A DNA stretch of 10,219 nt from NCBI GenBank assembly GCA_012515455.1, contig JAAYYJ010000222.1:1-10219 (forward strand), in the 5' to 3' direction. The stretch's first letter is position 1. The number at the start of each line of letters is the position of its first letter. Made by a program: the position numbers and the translations under genes. Below are positions 1 through 6,238 of this stretch, piece after piece. This DNA comes from Oligosphaeraceae bacterium. Its GTDB lineage: Bacteria > Verrucomicrobiota > Lentisphaeria > Oligosphaerales > Oligosphaeraceae. The notes beneath the pieces were generated by a model. The model was not told where the DNA came from, searched no databases, and saw nothing but the letters and a program-made list of their open reading frames with translations.

Positions 1-554
1 AGGGCGTGAGCCTGACCATCGGCACCACCGGCCTGAGCATGGAAAATAAAGGCACCCTGCGGTCCCTGAGCGAGAATGGCGCCCGCTTCGTCTGCACCCC
101 CAATATGAGCGTCGGCGTGAATGTGCTGTTTGCCCTCTGCGCCCAGGTCGCGCCGCTGCTGGGTGAAGACTACGATATCGAGGTGGTGGAGATGCACCAC
201 AACCAGAAGAAGGACGCCCCCTCGGGCACCGCCGAACGCCTGGGGGAAATCCTGGCCACGGCCCGCGGTCTCGATTACGCCGACGACACCCGGCACGGCC
301 GGGTCGGGATGGTCGGCGCCCGCACCAGGCAGGAGATCGGCATGCACTCCCTGCGCGGCGGCGATGTGGTCGGCGACCACACTGTCATCTTTGCGACCCA
401 GGGCGAGCGCCTGGAACTGACCCATAAGGCCTCCAGCCGCGAAACCTTCGCCAAGGGCGCCCTGCGCGCCGTCAAATTCCTGGCTGCAGCCCGGCCGGGT
501 CTCTATGATATGCAGAATGTCCTGGGGCTGGATCACCTGGCCGCCCCGGATTGA
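1..554 (+). CDS. dapB: 4-hydroxy-tetrahydrodipicolinate reductase, C-terminal part (5' truncated by window)
   Basis: DapB reduces the dehydration product of 4-hydroxy-tetrahydrodipicolinate with NAD(P)H, in the cytoplasm, on the way to diaminopimelate and lysine. The frame is already open at base 3, so the gene begins before the window; the GTG at base 6 is not the start. About 183 residues are visible of a family that is usually near 270. The IGTTG motif comes near the visible start. It is followed by the substrate-binding and catalytic motif EMHHNQKKDAPSGTA, whose first His (bases 195-197) and the Lys four residues on (207-209) match the E. coli catalytic pair His159/Lys163. The C-terminal block with EIGMHSLRGGDVVGDH and the end NVLGL are also typical. 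The N-terminal NAD(P)-binding domain is outside the window, so cofactor preference cannot be read. The next gene is convergent, 46 bases away. Confidence 0.95.
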   Translation, partial: GVSLTIGTTGLSMENKGTLRSLSENGARFVCTPNMSVGVNVLFALCAQVAPLLGEDYDIEVVEMHHNQKKDAPSGTAERLGEILATARGLDYADDTRHGRVGMVGARTRQEIGMHSLRGGDVVGDHTVIFATQGERLELTHKASSRETFAKGALRAVKFLAAARPGLYDMQNVLGLDHLAAPD

Positions 555-600
555 GAAGAGACGCGCCGCACCGGGCTAGCGGCCGCGGCGGCACCCCGCC

Positions 601-1557
601 TCAGGCGCTGACCACATTGATGGGCCGGCCTTCCAAATAGGCCCGGACATTGGCGAAGGTGATCTCCATCAGGCGCCGCCGGGCACCCAACCCGGCCCAG
701 GCCACATGCGGAGTGATATGGCAGTTCCGGGCCTGCAGCAGAGGATTCTCCGCCGCCGGCGGCTCGCTGCAGAGCACGTCCAGGGCGGCGCCGGACAGAC
801 GGCCGCTGTTCAAGGCCTGGGCCAGGGCTTCTTCATCGACCAGCCCGCCGCGGGCAGTGTTGAGCAACAGCGCCCCGGGCTGCATCAGCGCGATATTGCT
901 GGCGTTGATGATCCGGGTGGTCTCGGCGGTCTGCGGACAATGCAACGAGACCACATCGCTTTGCCTCAGCAGCTCCTCTAGGCTGCAGAAGCTGACCGCG
1001 GGGTCCTCTTTGGGGGTGCGGGTCACCACCAGGACCTTCATGCCGAAGGAACGGGCAATGCGGGCCACCGCCTGACCAATCGCCCCATAACCGATGATGC
1101 CGAGGGTCATGCCGGAGATTTCCCGGATCGGTGACAGGAACAAGGTGAAGTCGCGCGAGCGGCTCCAGGCGCCCCCGGCGACCTCACGGGTGTATTCATC
1201 GGTGTGGTTGAGCATTTGCAGCAGCAGTGCGAAGGTGTGCTGGGCGACGGATTCAGTGCTGTAATTGGGTACATTGCTGACCACCACCCCGTGCCGGCGG
1301 CAGGCTGGCACATCCACAATATTGTAACCAGTCGCCAGCACCGAGACGAAGCGCAAATCCGGCAGAACAGCGAGGACCTCTGCGCTGATCGGAACCTTGT
1401 CCGTCAGGATGACCTCCGCCCCGGCGGCGCGTTCCAGCAGCTCCGCCCGGCTGCCGGTCCGCTCGTAGACCTGACAATCACCCATATCCTGCAACGGCCC
1501 CCAGGAGAAATCCCCGGGATTGGCCACATATCCGTCCAAGACCACGATTTTATGCAT
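601..1557 (-). CDS. D-2-hydroxyacid dehydrogenase (glycerate/hydroxypyruvate reductase-like)
   Basis: This is a cytoplasmic NAD(P)-dependent oxidoreductase of 318 residues, a full-length member of the D-2-hydroxyacid dehydrogenase family that interconverts 2-keto acids and D-2-hydroxy acids. The split substrate domain is residues 1-100 and 290-318. The Rossmann domain in between carries GYGAIG at 156-161. The catalytic triad is visible: Arg236 in NTARGGLVDE, Glu265 in DVLCSEPP, and His284 in TPHVAWAG. The N-terminus (VVLDGY, NPGD) recalls hydroxypyruvate reductases of the HprA type, but the substrate is not certain. After the second Rossmann strand the protein reads VTRTPK, without the acidic residue typical of NAD enzymes, which suggests NADP(H). 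The start is the ATG preceded by AGGGG at 1567-1571 with 9 bases of spacing. It lies 30 bases after the deacetylase-like gene, so it is probably the last gene of the rmlA operon. Confidence 0.9.
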   Translation of the reverse strand: MHKIVVLDGYVANPGDFSWGPLQDMGDCQVYERTGSRAELLERAAGAEVILTDKVPISAEVLAVLPDLRFVSVLATGYNIVDVPACRRHGVVVSNVPNYSTESVAQHTFALLLQMLNHTDEYTREVAGGAWSRSRDFTLFLSPIREISGMTLGIIGYGAIGQAVARIARSFGMKVLVVTRTPKEDPAVSFCSLEELLRQSDVVSLHCPQTAETTRIINASNIALMQPGALLLNTARGGLVDEEALAQALNSGRLSGAALDVLCSEPPAAENPLLQARNCHITPHVAWAGLGARRRLMEITFANVRAYLEGRPINVVSA

Positions 1558-1587
1558 AATTATTGTCCCCTGAGTGGATGCCTGAGC

Positions 1588-2391
1588 CTAAAAAAAACAT
1601 TTCCCGCGCACGACTTTTTTCAATTCGCTGACCTCATAGCTGTCTGACCACCAGGTCGGATGCTGCAGGAAGACCACGATGTCGCCCTCCTGGGCCGAGC
1701 GCAGCGCCTCCGCGAATTCCTCCCCGCCGATGCAGGAGCTCTCGCCGAAATAATGGAATGATGAGTCGAATTCGCTCTTCAGGACCGACATGAAGTAATA
1801 CAGCTCGGCGCAGGGATGGCGCAGGCCGAGGTCTTGCCAGAGTTTCGGCTTCCAGACGCCGTCTTCCTTGAAAATTTCGGTGGAGTCGAACCCTGACTTG
1901 TAGACCCCGTGGGCGAAGGCGGCCTTAATTTCCGGGAAGTACTGCCGGAGCTGGGTCAGGTTGTCCCTGAAGCTCTGGCGGGCGGCTTCGAGGTCCCCCT
2001 GGGTGATGACCAGGTCCTCGTACTGGTATTGGATTTCGTGCCCGAGTTCCCGGATGGCCTGCAGTTCCTGGCGCAGTTCTGCGGTGGCAGTGCAGATGGT
2101 CCGGATGTTGTAGCTGCTCTGGAAGCCGAAATCGTGCTCCATTTCGGCCATTTCCCGGGCCAGGTAGTTGTCGCTGGGCCGCTCGATGTCATGGACCCAG
2201 ATCACCCGCACTTGCTCGGGCAGGTAGAGCTGCCCCTGGTCATACAGGCAGAGTGACTCATAGAGCGGCACGCAGGCATAACGCGGTTTGCACATCTCGG
2301 CACAGATTTTGCTGTACTCTGCCGCCATCAGGTGATGGTTCAAACGCGAATAATGCTCGAACGCCAAATCCATCGGGATATATTTTTTCAT
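1588..2391 (-). CDS. Divergent polysaccharide deacetylase-like protein (NodB-type fold)
   Basis: This protein of 267 residues has no signal peptide or membrane segment, so it is probably cytoplasmic. It follows the order of a NodB-type deacetylase-like subfamily. An HDIE motif (67-70) sits where relatives have HDVD. Then come a MAEMEHDFGFQSSYNIR block (81-97), GHEIQYQYEDL (117-127) where relatives have GHEIGYHYEDL, a GDLEAARQSFRDNLTQLR helix (132-149), AHG at 160-162 and a C-terminal QHPTWW (243-248). Two likely active-site positions differ from the pattern I recall: Asp to Glu at 70 and His to Gln at 123. It may therefore have changed chemistry or none. The start ATG has a strong AGGAGG at 2400-2405. 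It lies 70 bases after rmlA and 30 before the dehydrogenase, which suggests a role in surface-glycan metabolism. No substrate can be named. Confidence 0.7.
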   Translation of the reverse strand: MKKYIPMDLAFEHYSRLNHHLMAAEYSKICAEMCKPRYACVPLYESLCLYDQGQLYLPEQVRVIWVHDIERPSDNYLAREMAEMEHDFGFQSSYNIRTICTATAELRQELQAIRELGHEIQYQYEDLVITQGDLEAARQSFRDNLTQLRQYFPEIKAAFAHGVYKSGFDSTEIFKEDGVWKPKLWQDLGLRHPCAELYYFMSVLKSEFDSSFHYFGESSCIGGEEFAEALRSAQEGDIVVFLQHPTWWSDSYEVSELKKVVRGKCFF

Positions 2392-2461
2392 TGCGGTCGC
2401 CTCCTGCGGTTGGGCCAGGCCATTACGGCCCGGCTCGGGTCACTGCTCGCGGCAGCCTGGA

Positions 2462-3328
2462 TCACTGCCCGATGACCCGGAACAAGTATTGTGCGTAGTC
2501 GGTTTTGGCCATCGACTGCATGCTGCGCCGGATGGCTGCAGCGTCCAGCCAGCCGTGGTGGTAAGCAATTTCCTCCAGGCAGGCGATTTGCAGTCCCTGC
2601 CGTTTCTCGATGGTGCGGATGAAGTTCGCGGCATCGAGCAGGCTGTCCTGGGTGCCGGTATCCAGCCAGGCATACCCGCGTCCCAGCAGCCGCACCTGCA
2701 ATTCACCCCGGCGCAAGTACTCGTTGTTCACGCTGGTGATCTCCAGCTCGCCCCGGGCTGAGGGACGGATGGTTTTGGCAATCTCAACTACCTTGCGGTC
2801 GTAGAAATACAGACCCGTGACCGCGTAATTCGATTTCGGCTGCGCCGGCTTTTCCTCGATGGAAATGGCCTTCATGTCCCGGTCGAATTCCACTACCCCG
2901 AAGCGCTCGGGGTCGCAGACGTAGTACCCGAAAACCGTTGCGCCGACCTCCTGCTCAACGGCCTTGGCCAGCATCGCCTGGATGCCTGAACCGTAGAAGA
3001 TGTTGTCGCCCAGAGCCAGCGCCACCGGACCGCCGGCAATGAACTCCTCGCCGATCAGGAAGGCCTGGGCCAGTCCGCCGGGGTACGGCTGCACTGCGTA
3101 GCTGAAGGACAGCCCGAATTGCGAGCCGTCGCCCAGCAAGCGCTGGAATGCCGATTGGTCTTCCGGGGTGGTGATGATCAGCTGCTCCCGGATGCCGGCC
3201 AGCATCAGCACCGATATCGGATAATAGATCATCGGCTTGTCATAAATGCAGAGCAGCTGCTTGGAAATTCCCAGGGTGGTGGGGTGCAGGCGAGTGCCCG
3301 CGCCACCGGCTAAAATGATTCCTTTCAT
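2462..3328 (-). CDS. rmlA: Glucose-1-phosphate thymidylyltransferase
   Basis: RmlA (RfbA) joins dTTP and glucose-1-phosphate into dTDP-glucose plus pyrophosphate, the first step towards dTDP-L-rhamnose and other dTDP-sugars for LPS or other glycans. The protein is full length at 288 residues. The nucleotide-binding signature GGAGTRLHPTT is at 8-18, followed by Lys23 and DKPMIYYP (30-37). GGLAQAF is at 84-90. The Mg-binding Asp108 lies in LGDNIFYG, EEKP is at 158-161, and the second metal Asp223 lies in WLDTG. The start ATG is preceded by AGGAG at 3335-3339. rmlB, rmlC and rmlD are not in the window, so they must lie elsewhere or the sugar made is a different one. It is the first gene of a leftward operon, and a perfect hairpin overlaps the edge of its ribosome binding site. 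Confidence 0.96.
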   Translation of the reverse strand: MKGIILAGGAGTRLHPTTLGISKQLLCIYDKPMIYYPISVLMLAGIREQLIITTPEDQSAFQRLLGDGSQFGLSFSYAVQPYPGGLAQAFLIGEEFIAGGPVALALGDNIFYGSGIQAMLAKAVEQEVGATVFGYYVCDPERFGVVEFDRDMKAISIEEKPAQPKSNYAVTGLYFYDRKVVEIAKTIRPSARGELEITSVNNEYLRRGELQVRLLGRGYAWLDTGTQDSLLDAANFIRTIEKRQGLQIACLEEIAYHHGWLDAAAIRRSMQSMAKTDYAQYLFRVIGQ

Positions 3329-3336
3329 GAACGCTC

Positions 3337-3353
3337 CTGATGCATGGCATCAG
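3337..3353 (-). promoter_or_regulatory. Perfect hairpin overlapping the rmlA ribosome binding site
   Basis: CTGATGC and GCATCAG form a perfect 7-base inverted repeat around a 3-base loop. On the rmlA mRNA the 3' arm ends in CAG, the first bases of the CAGGAG ribosome binding site (AGGAG at 3335-3339). The hairpin could partly hide the ribosome binding site, or the same DNA could be a repressor operator. The structure is seen directly; the role is inferred. Confidence 0.45.
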
Positions 3354-3457
3354 CACAGCCGCAACTGTCCCGATAGAGATTAAAACCACGAAAATCACTG
3401 CCTGCCGGTGGATAAACACAGAACTGCTGGGCCGGCCGGTGGCAGTACGCTGGGCAA

Positions 3458-3485
3458 AAGATAACCCCCGTCCGGAAAAATTCAA
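3458..3485 (-). promoter_or_regulatory. Candidate promoter of the rmlA operon
   Basis: Read leftward, TTGAAT (3485-3480) and TATCTT (3463-3458) are separated by 16 bases and resemble sigma-70 -35 and -10 boxes. Transcription would start about 120 bases before rmlA. The match is partial and the boxes of this species are unknown. Confidence 0.3.
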
Positions 3486-3492
3486 TTCCGGA
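3471..3492. repeat. Inverted repeat TCCGGAA / TTCCGGA
   Basis: Two perfect 7-base arms, TCCGGAA (3471-3477) and TTCCGGA (3486-3492), flank an 8-base AT-rich centre. The centre and inner edge contain the candidate -35 box of the leftward rmlA promoter, where a repressor operator could sit. The repeat is visible; the regulatory role is inferred. Confidence 0.4.
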
Positions 3493-3581
3493 AGCATCAC
3501 TCGGCGGATTTTGCCATCTTTTTCTTTTCTCCTGTACTACCCTGGCGCCGTGGCGGCCCCGGGAGCTTTTTTTTCACAAAT

Positions 3582-3598
3582 TGGGCTATTATGGGCTA
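3582..3598 (+). repeat. Tandem TGGGCTA pair upstream of pckG
   Basis: TGGGCTA occurs at 3582-3588 and again at 3592-3598, exactly 10 bases apart, or one helical turn. The pair lies just upstream of the candidate pckG -35. This spacing suits two copies of a regulator bound on one face of the DNA. The repeat is short, so chance is possible. Confidence 0.3.
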
Positions 3599-3604
3599 CG
3601 GGTA

Positions 3605-3633
3605 TTTCAATTTCGCGAATAATGCATTATATT
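3605..3633 (+). promoter_or_regulatory. Candidate pckG promoter with palindromic -10 region
   Basis: TATATT at 3628-3633 is a good -10 box. A weak -35 (TTCAAT at 3606-3611) lies 16 bases upstream. The perfect 12-base palindrome ATAATGCATTAT (3619-3630) runs into the -10 box, as a repressor operator often does. Transcription would start near 3640, leaving a leader of about 55 bases before pckG. A weak -35 together with upstream repeats would suit activator-dependent control, but this is inference. Confidence 0.4.
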
Positions 3634-3684
3634 TAGTTCTTTGTAATCTGCCGGCGGCTTCGGCCATAGTCATTCGAAACCAAG

Positions 3685-3689
3685 AAGGA
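3685..3689 (+). promoter_or_regulatory. Ribosome binding site deciding the pckG start
   Basis: AAGGA ends 2 bases before the ATG at 3692 but 8 bases before the in-frame ATG at 3698. The normal spacing favours 3698, so the protein probably begins MQLSD rather than MNMQLSD. Confidence 0.6.
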
Positions 3690-3697
3690 ACATGAAC

Positions 3698-5488
3698 ATG
3701 CAATTGAGCGACATCAAGAACCCGACGCTGAAAACCTGGTTGCAGACCTGGATTGATCTGTGCACACCGGACAACGTCATGATTTGCGACGGTTCTCAGG
3801 CACAATATGACGACCTGGCCAATCAGATGGTCAAGGCCGGTTCTTTTATTAAACTGAATGAGCCCGTGAACTCTTATTTTGTGCGCTCGGACCCCGGTGA
3901 TGTGGCCCGGGTCGAGGACCGCACCTACATCTGCTCCCGGAAAAAGGAAGACGCCGGCCCGACCAACAACTGGAAAGACCCGGCCGAGATGAAGGCGGAG
4001 TTCAACCAGCTGTTCAAGGGCGCCATGAAGGGCCGCACCCTGTATGTCATCCCCTTCAGCATGGGACCCATCGAATCACCGATCGCCAAATACGGCGTCG
4101 AGATCACTGATAGCGCTTATGTTGTAATCAACATGTGCATCATGACCCGGGTCGGCCTGGAAGTCTTCAACAAGATTGACAAGGGCGCCGAATTCGTCAA
4201 ATGCGTGCATTCGGTCGGCTCGCCCCTGGCCGACGGACAGGCGGACCAGCCCTGGCCCTGCGCACCCATGGACAAGAAGTACATCACCCATTTCCCGGAA
4301 ACCCGCGAGATTATCTCCTTCGGCTCCGGCTATGGCGGCAATGCCCTGCTGGGCAAAAAATGCTTCGCGTTGCGCATCGCCTCGGTGCAGGCCCGGGAAG
4401 AGGGCTGGTTGGCTGAGCACATGCTGATTCTGAAACTGACCAGCCCCGCCGGCGTGGTCAAATACATCGCCGCTGCTTTCCCGAGCGCCTGCGGCAAGAC
4501 CAACCTGGCCATGATGGAACCCACCATCCCGGGCTGGAAGGTCGAGACCATCGGCGATGATATCGCCTGGATGAAATTCGGTGCGGACGGCCAGCTCTAC
4601 GCCATCAATCCCGAGAACGGCTTCTTCGGCGTGGCTCCCGGCACCTCCATGCAGTCCAACCCGAATGCCATGCGCACCATCAACCGGGGCAACTCGATTT
4701 TCACCAACGCTGCCATCACTCCTGACGGCAAGGTCTGGTGGGAAGACCACGACGACCATCCGGAGTTCCTGATCGACTGGCTGCGCCGCCCCTGGACCAA
4801 GAGCTGCGGCCGCAAAGCCTCCCATCCCAATGCGCGTTTCACCACCCCGGCCGCGCAGTGCCCGGTTATCGCTCCGGAATGGGAAGACCCCAAGGGCGTG
4901 CCAATCAGCGCCTTCCTGTTCGGCGGCCGGCGCAAGACCGTGGTGCCGCTGGTTAACGAGGCGACTGACTGGGAACACGGCGTGTTCCTGGGTGCTACCA
5001 TGGCCTCGGAAATGACTGCCGCTGCGGTCGGCGGCCTGGGTCAGCTGCGCTTTGACCCGTTCGCGATGCTGCCCTTCTGCGGCTATCACATGGGCGACTA
5101 CTTCAAGCACTGGCTGGAAATCGGTGCCCGCAAAGGCGCCAAGCTGCCCAAAATCTTCTACGTGAACTGGTTCCGTAAAAATGACGCAGGCAAATGGCTG
5201 TGGCCGGGATACGGCGAAAACTCCCGCGTGCTGAAATGGATTTTTGAACGCTGCGAAGGCAAGGCCGCCTGCAAACAGACTGCGATCGGGAATCTTCCCG
5301 CCGAGGGAGCGCTTGATCTGCAGGGACTAGATGTCCCGGCCGAAGACCAGGCCATGCTGTTCGGCGTGGACACCGAGGGCTGGAAAGCGGTTCTCCCGCA
5401 AATCGAAGCCCACTTCGCCAAGTTCGGCGCCCATCTCCCGGCCGAACTGCAGAAGCAACTCGAGGCCCTGAAGAAGCGCCTGGGCTGA
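3698..5488 (+). CDS. pckG: Phosphoenolpyruvate carboxykinase (GTP)
   Basis: PckG converts oxaloacetate and GTP to phosphoenolpyruvate, CO2 and GDP, a committing step of gluconeogenesis; some anaerobes run it in reverse to fix CO2. The protein has 596 residues (598 from the ATG at 3692), normal for the GTP family. Numbered from 3698, the motifs are the PEP/oxaloacetate site block PVNSYFVRSDPGDVARVEDRTYI, SFGSGYGGNALLGKK ending at Lys220-Lys221, and His241 in WLAEHMLIL. The P-loop FPSACGKTN follows, with the GTP-family reactive Cys265, then the metal-binding GDDIAW (Asp287, Asp288). FGGRRKTVVPLVNEA and the C-terminal NWFRKNDAGKWLWPGYGENSRV region are also present. All key residues appear intact. 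The gene is alone between a repeat-rich divergent promoter region and a strong terminator, so it is probably transcribed by itself. Confidence 0.97.
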   Translation: MQLSDIKNPTLKTWLQTWIDLCTPDNVMICDGSQAQYDDLANQMVKAGSFIKLNEPVNSYFVRSDPGDVARVEDRTYICSRKKEDAGPTNNWKDPAEMKAEFNQLFKGAMKGRTLYVIPFSMGPIESPIAKYGVEITDSAYVVINMCIMTRVGLEVFNKIDKGAEFVKCVHSVGSPLADGQADQPWPCAPMDKKYITHFPETREIISFGSGYGGNALLGKKCFALRIASVQAREEGWLAEHMLILKLTSPAGVVKYIAAAFPSACGKTNLAMMEPTIPGWKVETIGDDIAWMKFGADGQLYAINPENGFFGVAPGTSMQSNPNAMRTINRGNSIFTNAAITPDGKVWWEDHDDHPEFLIDWLRRPWTKSCGRKASHPNARFTTPAAQCPVIAPEWEDPKGVPISAFLFGGRRKTVVPLVNEATDWEHGVFLGATMASEMTAAAVGGLGQLRFDPFAMLPFCGYHMGDYFKHWLEIGARKGAKLPKIFYVNWFRKNDAGKWLWPGYGENSRVLKWIFERCEGKAACKQTAIGNLPAEGALDLQGLDVPAEDQAMLFGVDTEGWKAVLPQIEAHFAKFGAHLPAELQKQLEALKKRLG

Positions 5489-5506
5489 TGCCCTGAACCG
5501 ATACGC

Positions 5507-5537
5507 GGTGCCGACCAGGCTGTAGCCGGCCGGCACC
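5507..5537 (+). other. Hairpin just after the pckG stop
   Basis: GGTGCCG (5507-5513) pairs with CGGCACC (5531-5537), and a small GGC/GCC stem lies inside the loop. It is 18 bases after the pckG stop and before the terminator. No T-run follows, so it is more likely a 3' end stabiliser than a terminator itself. Confidence 0.4.
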
Positions 5538-5551
5538 GACCAGAAAACCGT

Positions 5552-5592
5552 ACGCCCCGGTCTGCATGCAGCAGGCCGGGGCGTTACTTTTG
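5552..5592 (+). terminator. Intrinsic terminator of pckG, probably bidirectional
   Basis: ACGCCCCGGTCTGC (5552-5565) pairs with GCAGGCCGGGGCGT (5571-5584): a 14-base-pair stem with one G-U pair and a 5-base loop, followed on the + strand by TACTTTTG. On the - strand the same stem is followed by ACGGTTTTC, so it can also end transcripts of the convergent zinc-ribbon/TM2 gene that stops at 5658. Confidence 0.8.
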
Positions 5593-5657
5593 TGCGCCGG
5601 GTTCTCCGGTCGCGGTGCGCTTTCTGGAGACCCCAGGCGGCGCGTTTGCTTTGGGGG

Positions 5658-6107
5658 TTAAACGAAAGGTCTTCCGGCCGCATCCTGCTTTGTATTGATG
5701 ATGTCAATAATCACATATACCCAGCAAATTATTCCTAGGAAGCCGCAGCTGATTACGGTTAGGATCAGCCAGACCACCAGTTCCGCTAGCCCGCGGTCGT
5801 TGTACCCGGCATAGAAGTTGTGTATGCCCAGGCCGCCTAAAAAGATCGCCAGGACGATAAAGACGACGTAGTTCTTGGGCGGTGAATGCCGCAGTGCCTC
5901 AATGGCCGGACTGGGCGGAGGCAGTGCCGCCGGACCGAACAGAGCCTTGATGTGACCGAAGAAATTATCAGGATAAGCACCAGTCGGGGCAGCATAGCCA
6001 CCAGGGGCAGCGCCACCAGGGGCAGCGCCGCCGGCGTTGCCAGTCTGACATTGCGGGCAGCAGCTGCTGGCGTCGGGAATTTGGGCTCCACATTTTGGAC
6101 AGAACAT
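5658..6107 (-). CDS. Zinc-ribbon and TM2-domain membrane protein
   Basis: This small protein of 149 residues is built in three parts. Residues 3-20 are a zinc ribbon with Cys3, Cys6, Cys16 or 17 and Cys20. Residues 23-75 are a flexible Gly/Ala/Pro-rich linker that contains GGAAP twice and then a related GGYAAP. Residues 78-137 are a TM2 domain: a first membrane helix running into FLGGLGIHNFYAGYNDRG (the family's G-HxFYxG turn), then a second long hydrophobic stretch to about 137. It is probably an inner-membrane protein with the ribbon in the cytoplasm. No biochemical function is known to me for this architecture. The start ATG has AAAGGA at 6114-6119, spaced 6 bases. It is monocistronic, 131 bases downstream of the DUF3820-type gene, and converges on pckG with a shared terminator. 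Confidence 0.85.
   Translation of the reverse strand: MFCPKCGAQIPDASSCCPQCQTGNAGGAAPGGAAPGGYAAPTGAYPDNFFGHIKALFGPAALPPPSPAIEALRHSPPKNYVVFIVLAIFLGGLGIHNFYAGYNDRGLAELVVWLILTVISCGFLGIICWVYVIIDIINTKQDAAGRPFV
5998..6027 (-). repeat. Perfect 15-base tandem duplication inside the TM2 gene
   Basis: CCACCAGGGGCAGCG occurs twice back to back (5998-6012 and 6013-6027), with a degraded related copy just before it on the + strand. It encodes the repeated GGAAP unit of the linker. Fifteen bases keep the frame, so copy number could change by slippage without breaking the protein. Confidence 0.85.
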
Positions 6108-6238
6108 GGCATTTCCTTTCTCTTGCTGGTTGTTACTGGAGGCAGAACCGCGGTGGTATCCTCAAAACCATCCGCGAATGGATAGAACAATGCCGGCCGG
6201 CGGCCTCGCCCATCTCCGCGCGGGCTGGCCGCTCAGCC

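Larger units (their letters stand above)
3329..3697. other. Divergent intergenic control region between rmlA and pckG
   Basis: These roughly 370 bases separate two divergent genes and hold no convincing coding frame. The region is richer in A and T than its surroundings, mainly in the half next to pckG. It holds a hairpin at the rmlA ribosome binding site, a candidate leftward promoter with an inverted repeat over its -35, a run of eight T at 3567-3574, a tandem TGGGCTA pair, and a perfect 12-base palindrome on the candidate pckG -10. These sites are listed separately. Confidence 0.7.

Noticed and set aside
555..600. GC-rich inverted repeat between the convergent dapB and dehydrogenase genes
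   Set aside because: Several alternative short stems exist but no T-rich tail on either strand, so a terminator cannot be claimed.
2392..2461. Small GGCC/GGCC and CTGC/GCAG hairpins between rmlA and the deacetylase-like gene
   Set aside because: The stems are only 4-5 base pairs with no T-run, as expected by chance in GC-rich spacers; they do not argue for a terminator that splits the operon.
3541..3574. Possible terminator from a GC-rich stretch followed by eight T
   Set aside because: No convincing stem ends right before the T-run, and no + strand gene upstream would need it.
4076..5110. Open frame of 344 codons on the - strand inside pckG
   Set aside because: Entirely antisense to an intact, strongly conserved gene; the His/Gly/Ala-rich translation has no recognisable domain.
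6169..6182. Near-palindrome CCATCCGCGAATGG upstream of the zinc-ribbon/TM2 gene
   Set aside because: It has a mismatch, and no clear promoter is seen beside it, so an operator call is not supported.
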